Notes: generated by a model not told the origin, from the sequence alone. Shown: positions 38,486-49,519, numbered from the stretch's first letter. The stretch: DNA of 64,000 nt from Maniola hyperantus (GCF_902806685.2 NC_048554.1:558001-622000), one strand, 5' to 3'. Program-made: numbers and translations.

Positions 38486-38815
38486 ACTGACTGACTGACT
38501 TAAGTATATATTAACGCACAGCCTAAATCACTTGTCCTAGAGACATGAAATTTTAAGGGTGTGTTCTTTGTAAAGAGTAGGTAGGTATCCAATAAGAAAG
38601 GATTTTTCGAAATTCCACCCCTAAGTGGGTGGGTATAGGGGATGAAAGTTTGTATGAAAGTCCGTCATTTTTCAAGCTATTTGCATGAAAATTGGTATTT
38701 GGGGTTTCGGTCACAAATGAAGAAATAGGTACGTGTTCCAGAATTTTTGGAAATTCAACCCCCAGCTCGATTTTTTAAATTCCACCCGAGCGAAACCGGG
38801 ACGGGTCAGCTAGTC
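38486..38815 (+). mobile_element. Helitron C (third family)
   Basis: Begins with a (GACT)n run and AACGCACAGCCTAAATCACT. Ends CACCCGAGCGAAACCGGGAC-GGGTCAG-CTAG. The 3' hairpin (CCGAGCGAAACCGGGA region) differs from A and B, but the CTAG terminus next to T is the same. About 330 bp. The minisatellite at 9.6-10.0 kb ends in a similar GGGGCGGGTCAG-CTAA. Confidence 0.7.
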
Positions 38816-39091
38816 CTCTATAACCACCCTTTATGAATTCGACTAAAGGTTCGGAAGCTGTGGCTGTAACAAGAATCATCTTACAATTCTTAACAAGCTG
38901 TTTCTCACATGGTTAACGCGTTCAGTACGATGTCGGAACCGAAATACCCTGACACATTGGTCGGCCCCTACGACACTTTTATTGGCCAAAAGGTTATAAA
39001 ACTCAAAAATACGACGTGAAAACGATACGCGACTTTTACTGCTCGTCTGCGAGACACTGAACAGGTGACTCTTAAGTCTTAATGCATTTTA

Positions 39092-39457
39092 TAGCTTATG
39101 CTCGCGACTTCGCGTGGACTACACAAATTTTAAACCACTATCATTAAATTTTAAACCACCCCTTAGGGTATGAATTTTTAAAAATCCTTTCTTAGCGGAT
39201 GCCTACGCCATAAAATAGCTATCTGCATGCCAAATTAAAGTGTATCTGTTTGTAACGGTGGGCCGTGAAAAGCTGGTAGAAAACCAGCTTTACACGGCCC
39301 ACCGTTCAACTGATTTTAACGAAATTTGGTACAGATATAGTTTGCATCCCGGGGAAGGACATAGGCTACTTTTTATCCCAGAAAATCAAAGAATTCCCAC
39401 GGGATTTTTAAAAACCTAAATCCACGCGGACAAAGTGGTGGGCATCATTTCTAGTTG
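39092..39457. mobile_element. Helitron B (-) fragment followed by Helitron A2 (+)
   Basis: 39092-39239 is B with its 5' half missing (TAGCTTATGCTCGCGACTTC). 39252-39457 is A2 starting in GGGCCGTGAAAAGCTGG. The A2 start contains an inverted pair, GGGCCGTGAAAAGCTGG / CCAGCTTTACACGGCCC. It ends CACGCGGACAAAGTGGTGGG. Confidence 0.75.
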
Positions 39458-39639
39458 TTAATAAAAAAAAATACGCAATTCAAAATCAAGTTTAGGCTAG
39501 CTAGCAGGTGTAATACCAGGATCGATATATAAAGGTGTACAAATGACACATGCTTTTCAAGGGAAAAAATTGGAAAACAAGTTGATTTTCAATTTATTTG
39601 ATGGTGATACGTAGGCGGCGCTGGTGTTTTTCAAGGCTT

Positions 39640-40276
39640 TTAGGGTTCCGTTGCCAAAAAATATATAAGAAAATCATAGTTAAAATGTATTTATTTCACG
39701 TATGACAACCTAGTGTCTCTTATGCTACGTCTGTGACTCTACCACCGGTGCAGAATGCAAATTCAAGTGAGAAGAGCCGGCAAGAAACTCAACAGTTGCT
39801 CTTTTCAAAGCATAAAAAGTTACAATAATATGTAACAATCCACTACAGCCTCTTGTGCGCAACTTTGTCACGAAGGAAACGTCTTTTAGGGTCACTTTGT
39901 TGTCTGTCTGTCGTGTCAGTCAAGAAACCTGTAGGGTACTTCCCGTTGACCTAGAATCATGAAATTTGGCAGGTAGGTAGGTCTTATAGCAGGCATGAGG
40001 GGGAAAATCTGAAAACCATGAATTTAGGGTTAGATCACACAAAAAAAATTAAATTGTGGTCATGAACTAATAATTAGTATTTTCAACTTTCGAAGTGAGT
40101 GACTATATCAAGTGGGGTATCATATGAAAGGTCTTCACCTGTACATTCTAAAACAGATTTTTATTTATTTTTATGCATCATAGTTTTTGAATTATCGTGC
40201 AAAATGTCGAAAAAATACGACTGTAGTACGGAACCCTCATTGCGCGAGCCTGACTCGCACTTGGCCGGTTTTTTTA
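39640..40276 (-). mobile_element. Repeat P split by a LINE end
   Basis: TTAGGGTTCCGTTGCC at 39640, then an insert of about 210 bp (39661-39868, with GAGAAGAGCCGGCAAGAAAC, LINE end type of 24738), then AGGGTCACTTTGTTGTCTGT through to GACTCGCACTTGGCCGG. Confidence 0.8.
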
Positions 40277-40431
40277 TAGTTGGACTAATTACGGAAACGT
40301 TTTTTGTTTTCCATTTCCAATCATCTTTATTGGAAGCTAAGCACTGACGTCAATTAGCGAACGTTAAACGGGTTTGCGTATCAAATGTGAAAACCATTAA
40401 GCAGTAATTAAATGGGCCAAAACAAAGCTGT

Positions 40432-40560
40432 TATAAAGTCCCACAAATTGCTATTACGCTGGAACCATGTCTCATTAACATCGAAATGACGTCATTTTGA
40501 CGTCATTTGACTATATTTAAGTAAAAATATACCATCAGCTCCAAACTTCAGTCTAGTGCT
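40432..40560 (+). mobile_element. MITE M7, right end missing
   Basis: ATAAAGTCCCACAAATTGCT … AACCATGTCTCATTAACATC … GACGTCATTTTGACGTCA … AACTTCAGTCTAGTGCT, then cut by a P fragment. Two overlapping TGACGTCA-like sites. Confidence 0.75.
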
Positions 40561-40710
40561 ATTAGTATTTTCAATTTTCAAAGTTTGATAACTAAGTATA
40601 CCATGTGGGGTATGATATGAAAGGGCTTTACCTGTATATTCTAAAACAGATTTTTATTTATTTTTATACATAACAGTTTTTGATTTATCGCGCAAAATGT
40701 CGGAAAAACA
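40561..40710 (-). mobile_element. Repeat P central fragment
   Basis: ATTAGTATTTTCAATTTTCA to TTATCGCGCAAAATGTCGG. Both termini missing. Confidence 0.8.
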
Positions 40711-41150
40711 AAAAAAGTATCTTAAATATATATTTTTAAATATACATTATTATAATATTATATACTTCCAGGTAGTAAATTGTACACATTTAGAACTCAG
40801 AATGGGCACAGAAAGATATAAATTCAAAATATCATGATAATAAAAAAATGTTTATGTCGTCATTCTCTATTTTTGTGGCTCGTTAAAATATACAAGTTTG
40901 AAGAACTGGTCACTACAGACCAGTTACATTACAAATGTGTATCTTTAAAATAAATAACGGATTTATACTCAAAATACCTGTTTTTGAGGACCTAAAGCTC
41001 AGAAAAGGATGTTTTTAAAATGCCAACCTGTACATCATGGGGTTTTATATGCATTTTAAATACGTACCACCTATAAGTGGTACCACTTTAGAACGACAAA
41101 CACGATCTGACGCAATAATAAGCATTTTTTAGTTCAACTAGTCTAGAAGT
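40711..41150. other. No gene seen
   Basis: AT-rich unique DNA with the small inverted word pair ACCACCTATAAGTGG near 41066. Confidence 0.4.
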
Positions 41151-41288
41151 CTCACTGCCGTACTTAGAGTCGCTTAATCGTTACTTAAGTTTAGTTAAAA
41201 CGAGACAGAGCTATATCTCTCACATAAATCTGTCACGCTTTAACTCAATCCTAAGTAACGATTAGCGACTCTGACTGCGGCTGTCAGA
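41151..41288. mobile_element. Foldback element M6c
   Basis: CTCACTGCCGTACTTAGAGT, TAAAACGAGACAGAGCTATA, TCTCTCACATAAATC, GATTAGCGACTCTGAC: intermediate between M6a and M6b, with the same stem and loop arrangement. Confidence 0.85.
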
Positions 41289-41303
41289 TTTGTCATGTCA
41301 ATA

Positions 41304-41716
41304 TCACTACCCCTATTATAAATGCGAAAGTGTGTTTGTTTGTTGGTTTGTCCTTCAATCACGTCGCAACGGAGCAACGGATCGACATGATTTTTTGCAT
41401 GGGTATAGTTAAAGACCTGGAGAGTGACATAGGCTACTTTTTATCCCGGGAAATCAAAGAGTTCCCACGGGATTTTAAAAAACCTAAATCCACGCGTTAG
41501 GACTAAAACCTAAGTCCTTACAATGAAACCCATTATACTAACATAGTTATTTAAGAATAAGAAACATAGTTTACTAACCTACTAATAATTCTTTTATTTT
41601 TATTTTTTGTTAATTATGCACTGTATTAGTAATAAGGAAAATATTGTAAGGAGAAAATAAAGCTATTTTTATTTATTTATTTAAATCCACGCGTACGAAG
41701 TCGCGGGCATCAGCTA
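41304..41716 (+). mobile_element. Helitron A1 split by a LINE end
   Basis: TCACTACCCCTATTATAAAT start, GTCGCGGGCATCAG-CTAG end. The 3' hairpin itself is split, the left half ending CACGCGT and the right half resuming there. Confidence 0.9.
41498..41681 (+). mobile_element. LINE 3' end with 13-bp target-site duplication
   Basis: TAAATCCACGCGT occurs at 41485-41497 and 41682-41694, flanking about 184 bases. The 3' side ends GAGAAAATAAAGCTATTTTT and (ATTT)n: polyadenylation signal and simple tail. Its source LINE is not identifiable from this fragment. Confidence 0.95.
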
Positions 41717-41780
41717 GTTGGTTTATAATATTGACATCAGAGGCCCATATCTACATATACTATATATACTATATCTAATA

Positions 41781-42005
41781 TCTATCATCATCAATAGCCT
41801 AACCAGTCCACTGCTGGACAAAAGGCCTCTCACCATGCTGGGCAGACGGGTTGGTGATCGCAGCAGATGGTAGTAGTGGCACAGAGGGCGCTGCTGCTCG
41901 TTCTCCATTCGATACAGTACCACTACCCCTGTGCGTGTCCGGTATTGAACCCACGACCACCCGATTTAGAGGCGGACGTCTTTAACCACTAGGCTACCAC
42001 GGCTT
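41781..42005 (-). mobile_element. SINE, S1-related head with RTE-type tail
   Basis: Left ATCATCATCAATAGCC and AGTCCACTGCTGGACA (RTE-like tail). Right: tRNA head in reverse (TATTGAACCCACGACCACCC, GCGGACGTC, ACCACTAGGCTACCACGG). The body (GTGATCGCAGCAGATGGTAG) is not that of S1. Confidence 0.7.
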
Positions 42006-42592
42006 TCTATAAACTCTCTCTATTTTCCAATGAAATGCTATTGAAATAAGTTTTAATGAATTCCCGGGAACTCATGAAATGGACTCATTTAGCGGAAGGG
42101 CTCGCCGTCGCAGTCCCGGCCCAAATAGATTAACTTGCCAAGTTCTAAGGGCGCGCGCCCTCCAAACTCAATTAGTCCCGATATTCCATTAACGTTTATT
42201 TTTATTGGGGTTACAGAAAAACCTCTCGAATAAATGTGGCAGACTTCACACACCTTTTTTTTTGCATGGGCAACATTTGAGCAGTAATGATATTTAATAG
42301 CTTTAAACGTTAGAGGTGCTTGCCTGGGATTGAAACCTTCGACCTCCTGATTAGAAAGCAGAGATCTCCACTAGGCTATCACGGCTTTCTATAAAGTCCA
42401 AATATTTTCCAATATAATATAGCACTGGAATACGTTTTAATGAATTCCCGGGAACTCATGTCGCAGTCCCGGCGCAAATCGATTAACTTGCCAAGTCTTA
42501 AGGGCGCGCGCCCTCCAAACTTAAATAGTCCCGATATTCTATTAACGTTCATTTTTATTGAGTTACAGAAAACCTCTCGAATTAATGTTGAA
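41985..42592. repeat. Two copies of a segment of about 240 bp, about 375 bp apart
   Basis: 41985-42235 and 42362-42592 share ACGGCTTTCTATAAA, TTTTAATGAATTCCCGGGAA, CTCATG, GATTAACTTGCCAAG, AAGGGCGCGCGCCCTCCAAA, TAGTCCCGATATTC and ACAGAAAACCTCTCGAA. The second copy lacks about 35 bases after CTCATG. Each keeps the perfect 12-bp palindrome GGGCGCGCGCCC (42149-42160 and 42502-42513). A SINE head borders the left of both copies. Confidence 0.9.
42236..42390 (-). mobile_element. SINE S1, degenerate
   Basis: GTGGCAGACTTCACACACCT, AACGTTAGAGGTGCTTGCCT, CTAGGCTATCACGGC. The tail side is lost. Confidence 0.7.
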
Positions 42593-42649
42593 AAAATATG
42601 ACCTTTCTAGCACATTTTGAGTACCCAATCACAAACTAACATCTGTTTC

Positions 42650-42869
42650 CCTACTACCAGAGAGAACTAGAGTGATGGAACTCTCTGTTTGATCCTGAAT
42701 AGTAGTACTTTTAACTTCTTTGGGTACTACTCTATTAGAGAACCTTTGTTTTCAAAAAACACTCGAAATTCAATTTGAAATAGATTCGTTTGTGATTGGT
42801 TGATCACTCAAAATTGTTAACGCCCACTGAATTCTTCGTGTTTGTCATTTGTATGGGATTTCGTAACGT
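42650..42869. other. SINE-like fragment, otherwise nothing seen
   Basis: AGAGAACTAGAGTGATGGAA and GTTTGATCCTGAAT (42657-42710) match the fourth SINE-like unit. The rest is unique. Confidence 0.5.
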
Positions 42870-43067
42870 AACATTGGGGTCCCAAGGTACTGGAATGGCG
42901 ACCTCGCACCAGAAGACGCAGCGTTGGAAGACCCCCTACTAAGTGGACGGACTACATCAGACGAGTCGCAAGCAGCAGCTGAATTCAGGCGGCGCATGAC
43001 CGTGGCGTGTAGAAGTCCCTACAAGAGATCTATGTCCAGCAGTGGGCTTCTATCTGTTGATGATGAT
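42870..43067 (+). mobile_element. RTE-like LINE 3' end
   Basis: GGGGTCCCAAGGTACTGGAA to CTGTTGATGATGATGACG. Confidence 0.85.
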
Positions 43068-43140
43068 GACGTAACAGAGATCCCTATAGTAACTTGTTTC
43101 TGTGGATAGAGTATAATTGTAAGCATAGTTTAGTCATAGT

Positions 43141-43446
43141 CATCATCATCATCATGATCGACCCATCGCCGGCTCACTACAGAGCACGGGTCTCCTCTCA
43201 GAGTGAGAAGGGTTTTGGCCATAGTCTACCACGCTGGCCAAGTACGGATTGGCAGACTTCACACACCTTTGAGAACATTATGGAGAACTCTCAGGCATGC
43301 AGGTTTCCTCACGATGTTTTCCTTCACCGGATATTTTAATTACTTAAAAACGCACACAACTTTGAAAAGTTAGAGGTGCGTGCCCGGGATCGCACCCCCG
43401 ACCTCCGATTGGAAGGCGGACGTCCTAACCACTAGGCTACCACAGC
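43141..43446 (-). mobile_element. SINE S1, full length
   Basis: (ATC)n tail left, B box GGGATCGCACCCCC slightly changed, head right. A small deletion after CCTTCACCGG. Confidence 0.9.
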
Positions 43447-43636
43447 TTTTTGTAGTAAACAGACGTAATGGAGTCCATGGCGCCGGACTGCGCAGTCAAT
43501 TATACAAATGGCCCATCCCACTTTACGAGCGTGCTCCGTCGCTTCATAAGCGACTCAGTAAGCGATAGGCGATATAAACACTACCATTCAGCATTATATA
43601 GTCAGTATGTATATCATAGTTTACTGTATAATCCAC
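43447..43636. other. No feature seen
   Basis: Short unique spacer. Confidence 0.4.
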
Positions 43637-43903
43637 TTTTTTTATAGAGATAGCGAGCAAACGAGCAGGCGGGTCACCTGATGTTAAGTAGTTACCGCCG
43701 CCCATGAACATTTGCCGCACCAGAGGAACCGCCGATGCGCTGCCGGCCTTTTAGGAATTTGTTGGTCCGCCCCTTGAATAACCCCATGCTGTAATCTAGT
43801 GGGAACACCGCCGATGGGAGTTGGTTCCACAGTTGGCACGTGCGTGGAAAGAAGGATCTGGCACAGCGGACGGTCGAAGTGCACCAGACACCCAGGTGGA
43901 CTT
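43637..43903 (-). mobile_element. Jockey-like LINE 3' end
   Basis: Same LINE as 2408-2853, from the T run to CAGACACCCAGGTGG. The 81-residue and 61-residue frames are its remains. Confidence 0.85.
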
Positions 43904-43929
43904 TTCCTTAACTTGTCGGGTCGTGACAT

Positions 43930-44165
43930 TAGGGCTCTGCCTGAAAATCAGCGCTGCAGCAGTCAAATACTGCAGCATCATGCTGAGGCAGTAGCCTTTT
44001 CAGCTCAAACAAGACATCATTTTTCTTTTTAGTACTGTCGAGCTCGTAGTTTTAAGCTTACCTAGTTTTAATTTTTTTAATTTGTAACATTTGGTTTGTA
44101 TGTTTTGCTTTTTTTTTTGTCTTTTCTTGTTTTGTGAGCTGAATAAACTTTTATTTATTTATTTA
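43930..44165 (+). mobile_element. LINE 3' UTR with (TTTA)n tail
   Basis: CTGAAAATCAGCGCTGCAGC, GCAGCATCATGCTGAGG, then TTGTTTTGTGAGCTGAATAA and (ATTT)n. The first two words link it to the (TTTC)n family of 17607-18030. The end also occurs at 51910-52028. Confidence 0.75.
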
Positions 44166-44559
44166 TTTAACTGATTTATACAAGTAGTAACATCTCGCTA
44201 AGATAAGGTGAGAGGCGCATAGAGCTATAGTTACCGCGAGTCAACTGACTGAATGAAAATCATGATGAGTGAAAATCTAAGTCCAAAAAGTCTTACGCGC
44301 CCGACCACGTGTCGCTTACGCGTTTCTCCGAGAAGCTTTCTGCGATTTGTTTATCTTTTAAATCAGCTGAAGAAAACTAAAGTACGCATATTACGAGTAC
44401 AAGAGGCTAAATAGGGATTTACTCGAGCGACGTGGGGACCTAGTGGATTGTGAAGATTAGGTGCTAAAAAGAAAAATGATGTAACCTCTTTCACTGGGGG
44501 GGAGAGCGCGCACAGGTTTTCAAAAATGTAAAAAAAAAATATTTACAAAGAAATATTCG
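44166..44559. other. No gene seen
   Basis: Unique DNA with CACTGGGGGGGAGAGCGCGC near 44493. Confidence 0.4.
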
Positions 44560-44830
44560 AGTGCTAGGCTGCATTGGCACTTGCCACCAGGTCTAATTGC
44601 CAAACACAAGTCTATAAACTAAAAAAAAAATAGACCCAAAAATATTTATCGAGCTATTTACTGTTGTTTTAAAGATACCCGGATTACAATTATTGGTAGG
44701 AAATACTGATCTCGGAAGAGTATTCCAAACCATAGCCATGCGTATAAGGAATGATGACGCAAAGCGTTTCGTGCGCGTAGATGAAGATTTGACGACATAA
44801 GGAAGCGCATTATAAACTTTAGCTATTTGT
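44560..44830 (-). mobile_element. Jockey-like LINE ORF2 C-terminus
   Basis: One minus-strand frame reads VVKSSSTRTKRFASSFLIRM, then AMVWNTLPRSVFPTNNCNPG, then IFKTTVNSSI. MVWNTLPRSVFP…NPGIFK is the typical end of Jockey/CR1-like ORF2. The 3' UTR carries ACCTGGTGGCAAGTGCC in reverse, as at 19222. Third Jockey subfamily in the window. Confidence 0.8.
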
Positions 44831-45241
44831 TATGTTGCAAGGCTGCAAAATTGTTAATTTGTCGCGACAGTTTGTATTGAATTCCGAGCCAGCGAAGGAT
44901 TCTAAGGTAAGGAGGAAACTCTCGCGACAAAATAACAACTTTACAGTCTTGCATAATAAACTATTTTTTTTTGTGGAAATAATAAAAATAAAATAATAAG
45001 GTATTTTAAAATTCTATCTGAATGCAACTCTACACCGTGAGCCCGTATCATACAAGTTAAAGATCGTTTAAGCTCATTTATATGATAATGGTTTTTTGGC
45101 GCCATTCGAACATGACTTTATAGCCAAGCGTCGATATAATAAACTAAGATACGTCATGTAGTAGGTAGTAAACTACTAAAAGTTTTCCATTTTCTTGAAC
45201 AAACATTACCGACGGTAGTAAAAACCCCCATGTTATCCATA
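44831..45241. other. No gene seen
   Basis: AT-rich sequence. An inverted pair TTAATTTGTCGCGACAG…CTCGCGACAAAATAAC is at 44850-44936, as is TTGCAAGGCTGCAAAATTGT / ACTTTACAGTCTTGCATAA. Possibly an old foldback element of about 130 bp. Confidence 0.45.
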
Positions 45242-45459
45242 TCCATACTTCTATACTAATATTATAAATGCGAAAGTGTGTCTGTCTGCTAGCTTTTCAC
45301 GGCCCAACAGTTCAACCGATTTTAATGAAGTTTGGTACAGAGTTAGGTAACATCCCGGGGAAGGACATAGGCTACTTTTCATCCCGGAAAATTAAAGAGT
45401 ACCCACGGGAATTTTAAAAAACCTAAATCCACGAGGACGAAGTCGCGGGCATCATCTAG
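45242..45459 (+). mobile_element. Helitron A2, full length
   Basis: TCCATACTTCTATACTAATA to CACGAGGACGAAGTCGCGGG-CATCAT-CTAG. Confidence 0.9.
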
Positions 45460-45495
45460 TAAACTATACATTGTGTGGGTACTAGGTATATCAAA

Positions 45496-45643
45496 GAAAA
45501 AGCTGACTGACTGATCTTATAGCAACGCCTAGTTTAAACTACTGGACGGAAGGGGCTTTTGGCATGCAGATAGTTATTATAACGTAGACATACGCTAAGA
45601 AAGGATTTTATTGAAAATACAACCCCTAACAGGGTAAAATCGT
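45496..45643 (+). mobile_element. Helitron B, 3' end missing
   Basis: GAAAAAGCTGACTGACTGAT to TACAACCCCTAACAGGGTA, then cut by MITE M5. Confidence 0.75.
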
Positions 45644-45658
45644 GATGATGTTTTCCTG

Positions 45659-45775
45659 TACATCGACCTTTAGAAAGAGATAGCGGTTTTGTAGAGCGTT
45701 GTCTCTGTCGTTGAATGTCACATAGGTATGAGTAAGCCGAAAGGTCGATGTACATTATTTTCTGTTGCATACTAT
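45659..45775. mobile_element. MITE M5, short
   Basis: GTACATCGACCTTTAGAAAG, TTTGTAGAGCGTTGTCTCTG, right end AAAGGTCGATGTACATTATT: outer inverse arms intact, one inner arm deleted. Confidence 0.75.
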
Positions 45776-46159
45776 ATCTTTGTAGTTTTTTGGTAGGTAT
45801 ATCAATGGTATGCAAGGTTTTGTTTCTATGGTCACACTCGATTTATATTCAGCCGTAAATGGTCTGTGGTTGTCGTTTGGTGGCTGATTGACGATGCTTT
45901 GGTGGCACAATAGATTCTTTAGTGCCGCGATGCGTGAAAACCAATTTATGACTAAATGAATACCTACCTTCATTTTATTAAAAATATGCATTAAATCTAT
46001 TAAAAATATGCTCCTGAAAAAAGCATATTACACAATTGAAGATTATCTAAATGATAAAAGAGCGTGGATTTGACCTGCAGCTCGTTCCAGCAACGCACAA
46101 CACTGCAAATACTATTTTATACATGGCATAATCTTGTACCTATATCAAATATTTGAAAA

Positions 46160-46313
46160 GAGCAACCGTCGAGTTTCTTGCTGGTTCTTCTCGGTAGGAA
46201 AGGCATTCCGAACCAGTGGTAGATGCATCCGACTATTCGTAAGTACTTGTAAAAGTTTATACGAATAAAAAAAGATTTTTATTTTATTTTATTTATTTAT
46301 TTATTTATTGTTG
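46160..46313 (+). mobile_element. LINE 3' terminus with (TTTTA)/(TTTA) tail
   Basis: GAAAAGAGCAACCGTCGAGT, TTCTTGCTGGTTCTTCTCGG, CATTCCGAACCAGTGGTAGA, then AATAAAAAAAGATTTTTATT and (TTTA)n. Confidence 0.85.
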
Positions 46314-46315
46314 TT

Positions 46316-46575
46316 GTGGTCCGATAGCTAAGTGGTTAGAGTGAGGATATTGGCCAAAGAGTCGTGGGTTAGAATCCTACGACCACTGGACATATGCAGA
46401 GTGAACTAGAGTGATGGAACCACGGAACTCTCGGTTTGATTCTGAATCGAGGATATCTCAAATATTATGTCAATTAGGCTATGGGGAAAATCAAAGAAAA
46501 AAATGGTGATTAAATGCTTGGTGAAATTGGGTCTTAGTCCTAAGTTTACGTAATTAATAATTATCACCACTAGGT
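46316..46575 (+). mobile_element. SINE-like unit, fourth type, most complete
   Basis: tRNA-like start GATAGCTAAGTGGTTAGAGT … GTGGGTTAGAATCCTACG. Body GCAGAGTGAACTAGAGTGAT, CTCGGTTTGATTCTGAATC, AATGCTTGGTGAAATTGGG. Confidence 0.65.
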
Positions 46576-46663
46576 ACATCATTGTATTGTAAATTCAGCA
46601 ACTGACCATCAGAAAGTGTATACAATAATACCCAATCTGAATAAATGATTTGAGTTTAATAGA

Positions 46664-46702
46664 GGGTTCCATTTGTACCCTTTGATTGCGGAACCCTAAA
46701 AA
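46664..46702. mobile_element. Repeat P terminal fragment
   Basis: AGGGTTCCATTTGTACCC and TTGCGGAACCCTAAAAA: both sub-terminal inverted words with nearly everything between them gone. Confidence 0.6.
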
Positions 46703-47251
46703 GTAGCTAATCACTAAGCAGCTCATTATAAAAGCTCCCATCTGGCGCCAAAGTAAAACTGCCTTCAAGTCAAGCGGCAACTTCTCAGAGCTTCCCTCTC
46801 GTACGAGTGGCGCGGAACTTATGATGATCTTGCTAAAGTTTCGTCTGTTATGACGTGCCGTAACTTACGGCAACTTTGCGTGTTTCAGGAAACTTTAAGT
46901 AAGTAAGCGATGTGTTTTAGTTCTGGTGTTATTCCTTTATTCGATGTGTTATTCTACTGCAGTTGGTTTTGGGTTGCTTCACGGAACCACTAAAAATACC
47001 CTCCTAACAGAAACTACGACGCCCTAATTAAAACTTCATCACTTCTAAGAGGAGTATAAAAGTGGTATAAACAAGCCGGCTGACAGCCGGTGGTCTTCCG
47101 GGCCGGAGCCGGCTCGTCTAGTGTGGAAATAGCAGAACATTTGTCGCGGTTACTTTATCGCCTATAAAACCCTGCCGACTGGTGTGGGCCAACATCTGTG
47201 ACAAATATTAAATATAATGTTTTTGATTAGGTATGTGGATTTAGATTTGCA
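46703..47251. other. No gene seen
   Basis: Unique. Contains GTGCCGTAACTTACGGCAAC (small palindrome, 46855) and a GC-rich patch CCGGTGGTCTTCCGGGCCGG near 47090. Confidence 0.4.
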
Positions 47252-47510
47252 AAGAGCCTAGTGGTTAAGACGTCTGTCTCCTATTTAGAGGGTCGGGTGT
47301 TCGATCCTAGGCACACACCTCTAGGTTTTCGAAGTTACGTAAAGTTTAAGCCATTGAATATTACTTGCTTTAACTGTGAAGGAAAACATGCCTACGTCAT
47401 ATTAGCTATCTGCATGCCAAATTTCAGCCCGATCTGTCCAGTGGTTTGAGCTGTGTGTTGATAGATCAGTCAGTCAGTCACCTTTTCCTTTTATATATAT
47501 TTTATATTTT
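47252..47510. mobile_element. SINE S1 head fused to Helitron B 5' half
   Basis: 47252-47389 (+) is the S1 head and body to GTGAAGGAAAACAT. It changes at once to GCCTACGTCATATTAGCTAT, the Helitron B body on the minus strand, running to CCTTTTCCTTTTATATATAT (47510). Confidence 0.8.
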
Positions 47511-48269
47511 ATAGAGCACACGTCACTTGCAAAGTTGTAATATTATATCAAGACTCTACCAGTTCGGAAAATTATAATATTCAGTACCTATTATCCATTG
47601 TAAACTCTAATTTAATGTAATGATCATAGATTTATCATAATATTAAAATATCGGCTGATTTATCAAAATAATATAAAGCGTTGTGCGGAAATGAGGTAAT
47701 AATTATTTATTATCTTCGGAAAAATATTTCAGCAGGTGTACAGAACACATTTTATCCTTGATGGCTGAACTGATAGATACCTGTTGATATGAAACATTAT
47801 GGGCCGATAAGTGTTATTAATGAAAAAAAAACTTTGATTACAACATTCCGATATTATTAGTTAAAGGTGTTTAATTTTTGCGCAATCAAAAATATGTAGA
47901 AGCAGATGTATGTGCTTTTTAATTTTTATGTTTTTTAAATAAGTAGGTATTATGTTAATGATCAATAGGTAAAAAATAAGTGTAAGGATTTAGGTGCGTA
48001 AGTTTTGATGTCATACGAGTATTATGAAGTTAGAACCTGTGTCAGATTATTATTAACCTAGCGACCAACCCTGGCTTCGCACAGTTGTTTAGAGATGTAG
48101 TTTTATCATGAAAGAAATCAAATAAATATATATCTTTTACATCTGCACAAACTAGAGAAATTTCCCTAAAACCCGGGTAATTTTCCAAACACAGGAACAC
48201 AGAAGCGTAGGCAAATATGCCCCGATAATCGAATTTCATAAAAATACATGTTCTTTATCGGTTCTTAAT
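47511..48269. other. No gene seen
   Basis: About 750 bases of AT-rich unique DNA. No frame has a recognisable domain. Confidence 0.45.
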
Positions 48270-48437
48270 TAGAGCCTCAATAGCTCAACGGGTAAAGGAG
48301 TGGACTGAAAACCGAAAGGTCGACGGTTCAAACCCCGCCCGTTGCACTATTGTCGTACCTACTCCTAGCACAAGCCTGACGCTTAGTTGGAGAGGAAAGG
48401 GGAATATTAGTCATTTAACACGGCTAATATTCTTTAA
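48270..48437 (+). mobile_element. SINE S2
   Basis: GAGCCTCAATAGCTCAACGG head, GACGGTTCAAACCCCGCCCG B box, GGAGAGGAAAGGGGAATATT, A-rich end. Here the tRNA head is the first base of the element. Confidence 0.9.
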
Positions 48438-48627
48438 AAAAACAAAAAAATTGTCTTTTTGGTTAAGTTTAAGCCTCTACGGCTTTAAGAGGAGTACTCA
48501 CAATAGAATTTTAAAGCCCATAAAATGCAGAATAAAGAAGGGAGCAGACATTAGTATGCGATAGAACCTGATAGAACCGTCGTCGCAGCCCGCGTCGTTT
48601 TAAAAGTAATAAAATCACAAGAGATAT

Positions 48628-48778
48628 ACGCGACAGGCTGAGATGGCGATAGGGTTGGAAACGCCCCGTACACCCGCACAGCACCCGCGCTAACCCAGTG
48701 CGGGCGAGCGCGGGTGACATGCGGGTGTGCGGGGCGTCCTCCCGCCTCATACCCCGAGTGCCATCTCGACCTGTCGCG
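48628..48778. mobile_element. MITE M4, largest copy
   Basis: ACGCGACAGGCTGAGATGGC left; GCCATCTCGACCTGTCGCG right. Inner arms CCCCGTACACCCGCACAGC and ATGCGGGTGTGCGGGGCG. About 150 bp, strongly GC-rich. Confidence 0.9.
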
Positions 48779-48930
48779 ATCTATAGAACTTTAACGAGCC
48801 ATAACGTTTCAGTGGAAAGCTCGCTCCTAAGAAATAAGAATACATTCCGAAAGTAGATATCGAAAAATTTGCATAAGTGTTACCTAATGAGTTAATTTTA
48901 CTTATTTTTAAGCTTCCGTATCTCCAGATA

Positions 48931-49377
48931 AAAAAACCGGCCAAGTGCGAGTTAGACTCGCGCAACGATGGTTCTGTATTTCGAAATTTTTCGACATTTT
49001 ACACGATGAATAAAAAACTGTTATGCATAAAAAATATTTTTTTAATGTATATGTAAAAGGCCTTTCATATTATAATACCCCGCTTGGTATAGTTATCTAT
49101 CTAACTTTGAAAATTGAAAATACTAATATTTGTTCATGAACACATTTAAATTTTTTCTCTGTGATGTAACCACAAATTCATGGTTTTCGGATTTATTCCT
49201 TTACTAAACTTGTGCTATAAGACCTACCTACGCGTACCTACCAAATTTCATGATTCTAGGTCAACGGGAAGTACCCTATAGGTTTTCTTGACAGACACAA
49301 CGGACAAACGTACAGACAGACAACAAAGTGATCCTATAAGGGTTCCTTTTTTCCTTTTGAGGTACAGAACCCTAAAA
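48931..49377 (+). mobile_element. Repeat P, full length
   Basis: AAAAAACCGGCCAAGTGCGA to GGTACAGAACCCTAAAAA. Confidence 0.9.
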
Positions 49378-49519
49378 ACAGGAGGATAGGAAGCTGTTCC
49401 TCATATGATAATGGCCTTGTAGTAACAAAGGCCAGAGGTTGGTACAACAACAAACATCGTAATATTTTCACACGCAGCATGTGAACCGTGCTTAGTACGA
49501 GATTTTATGTCTCACCAAC

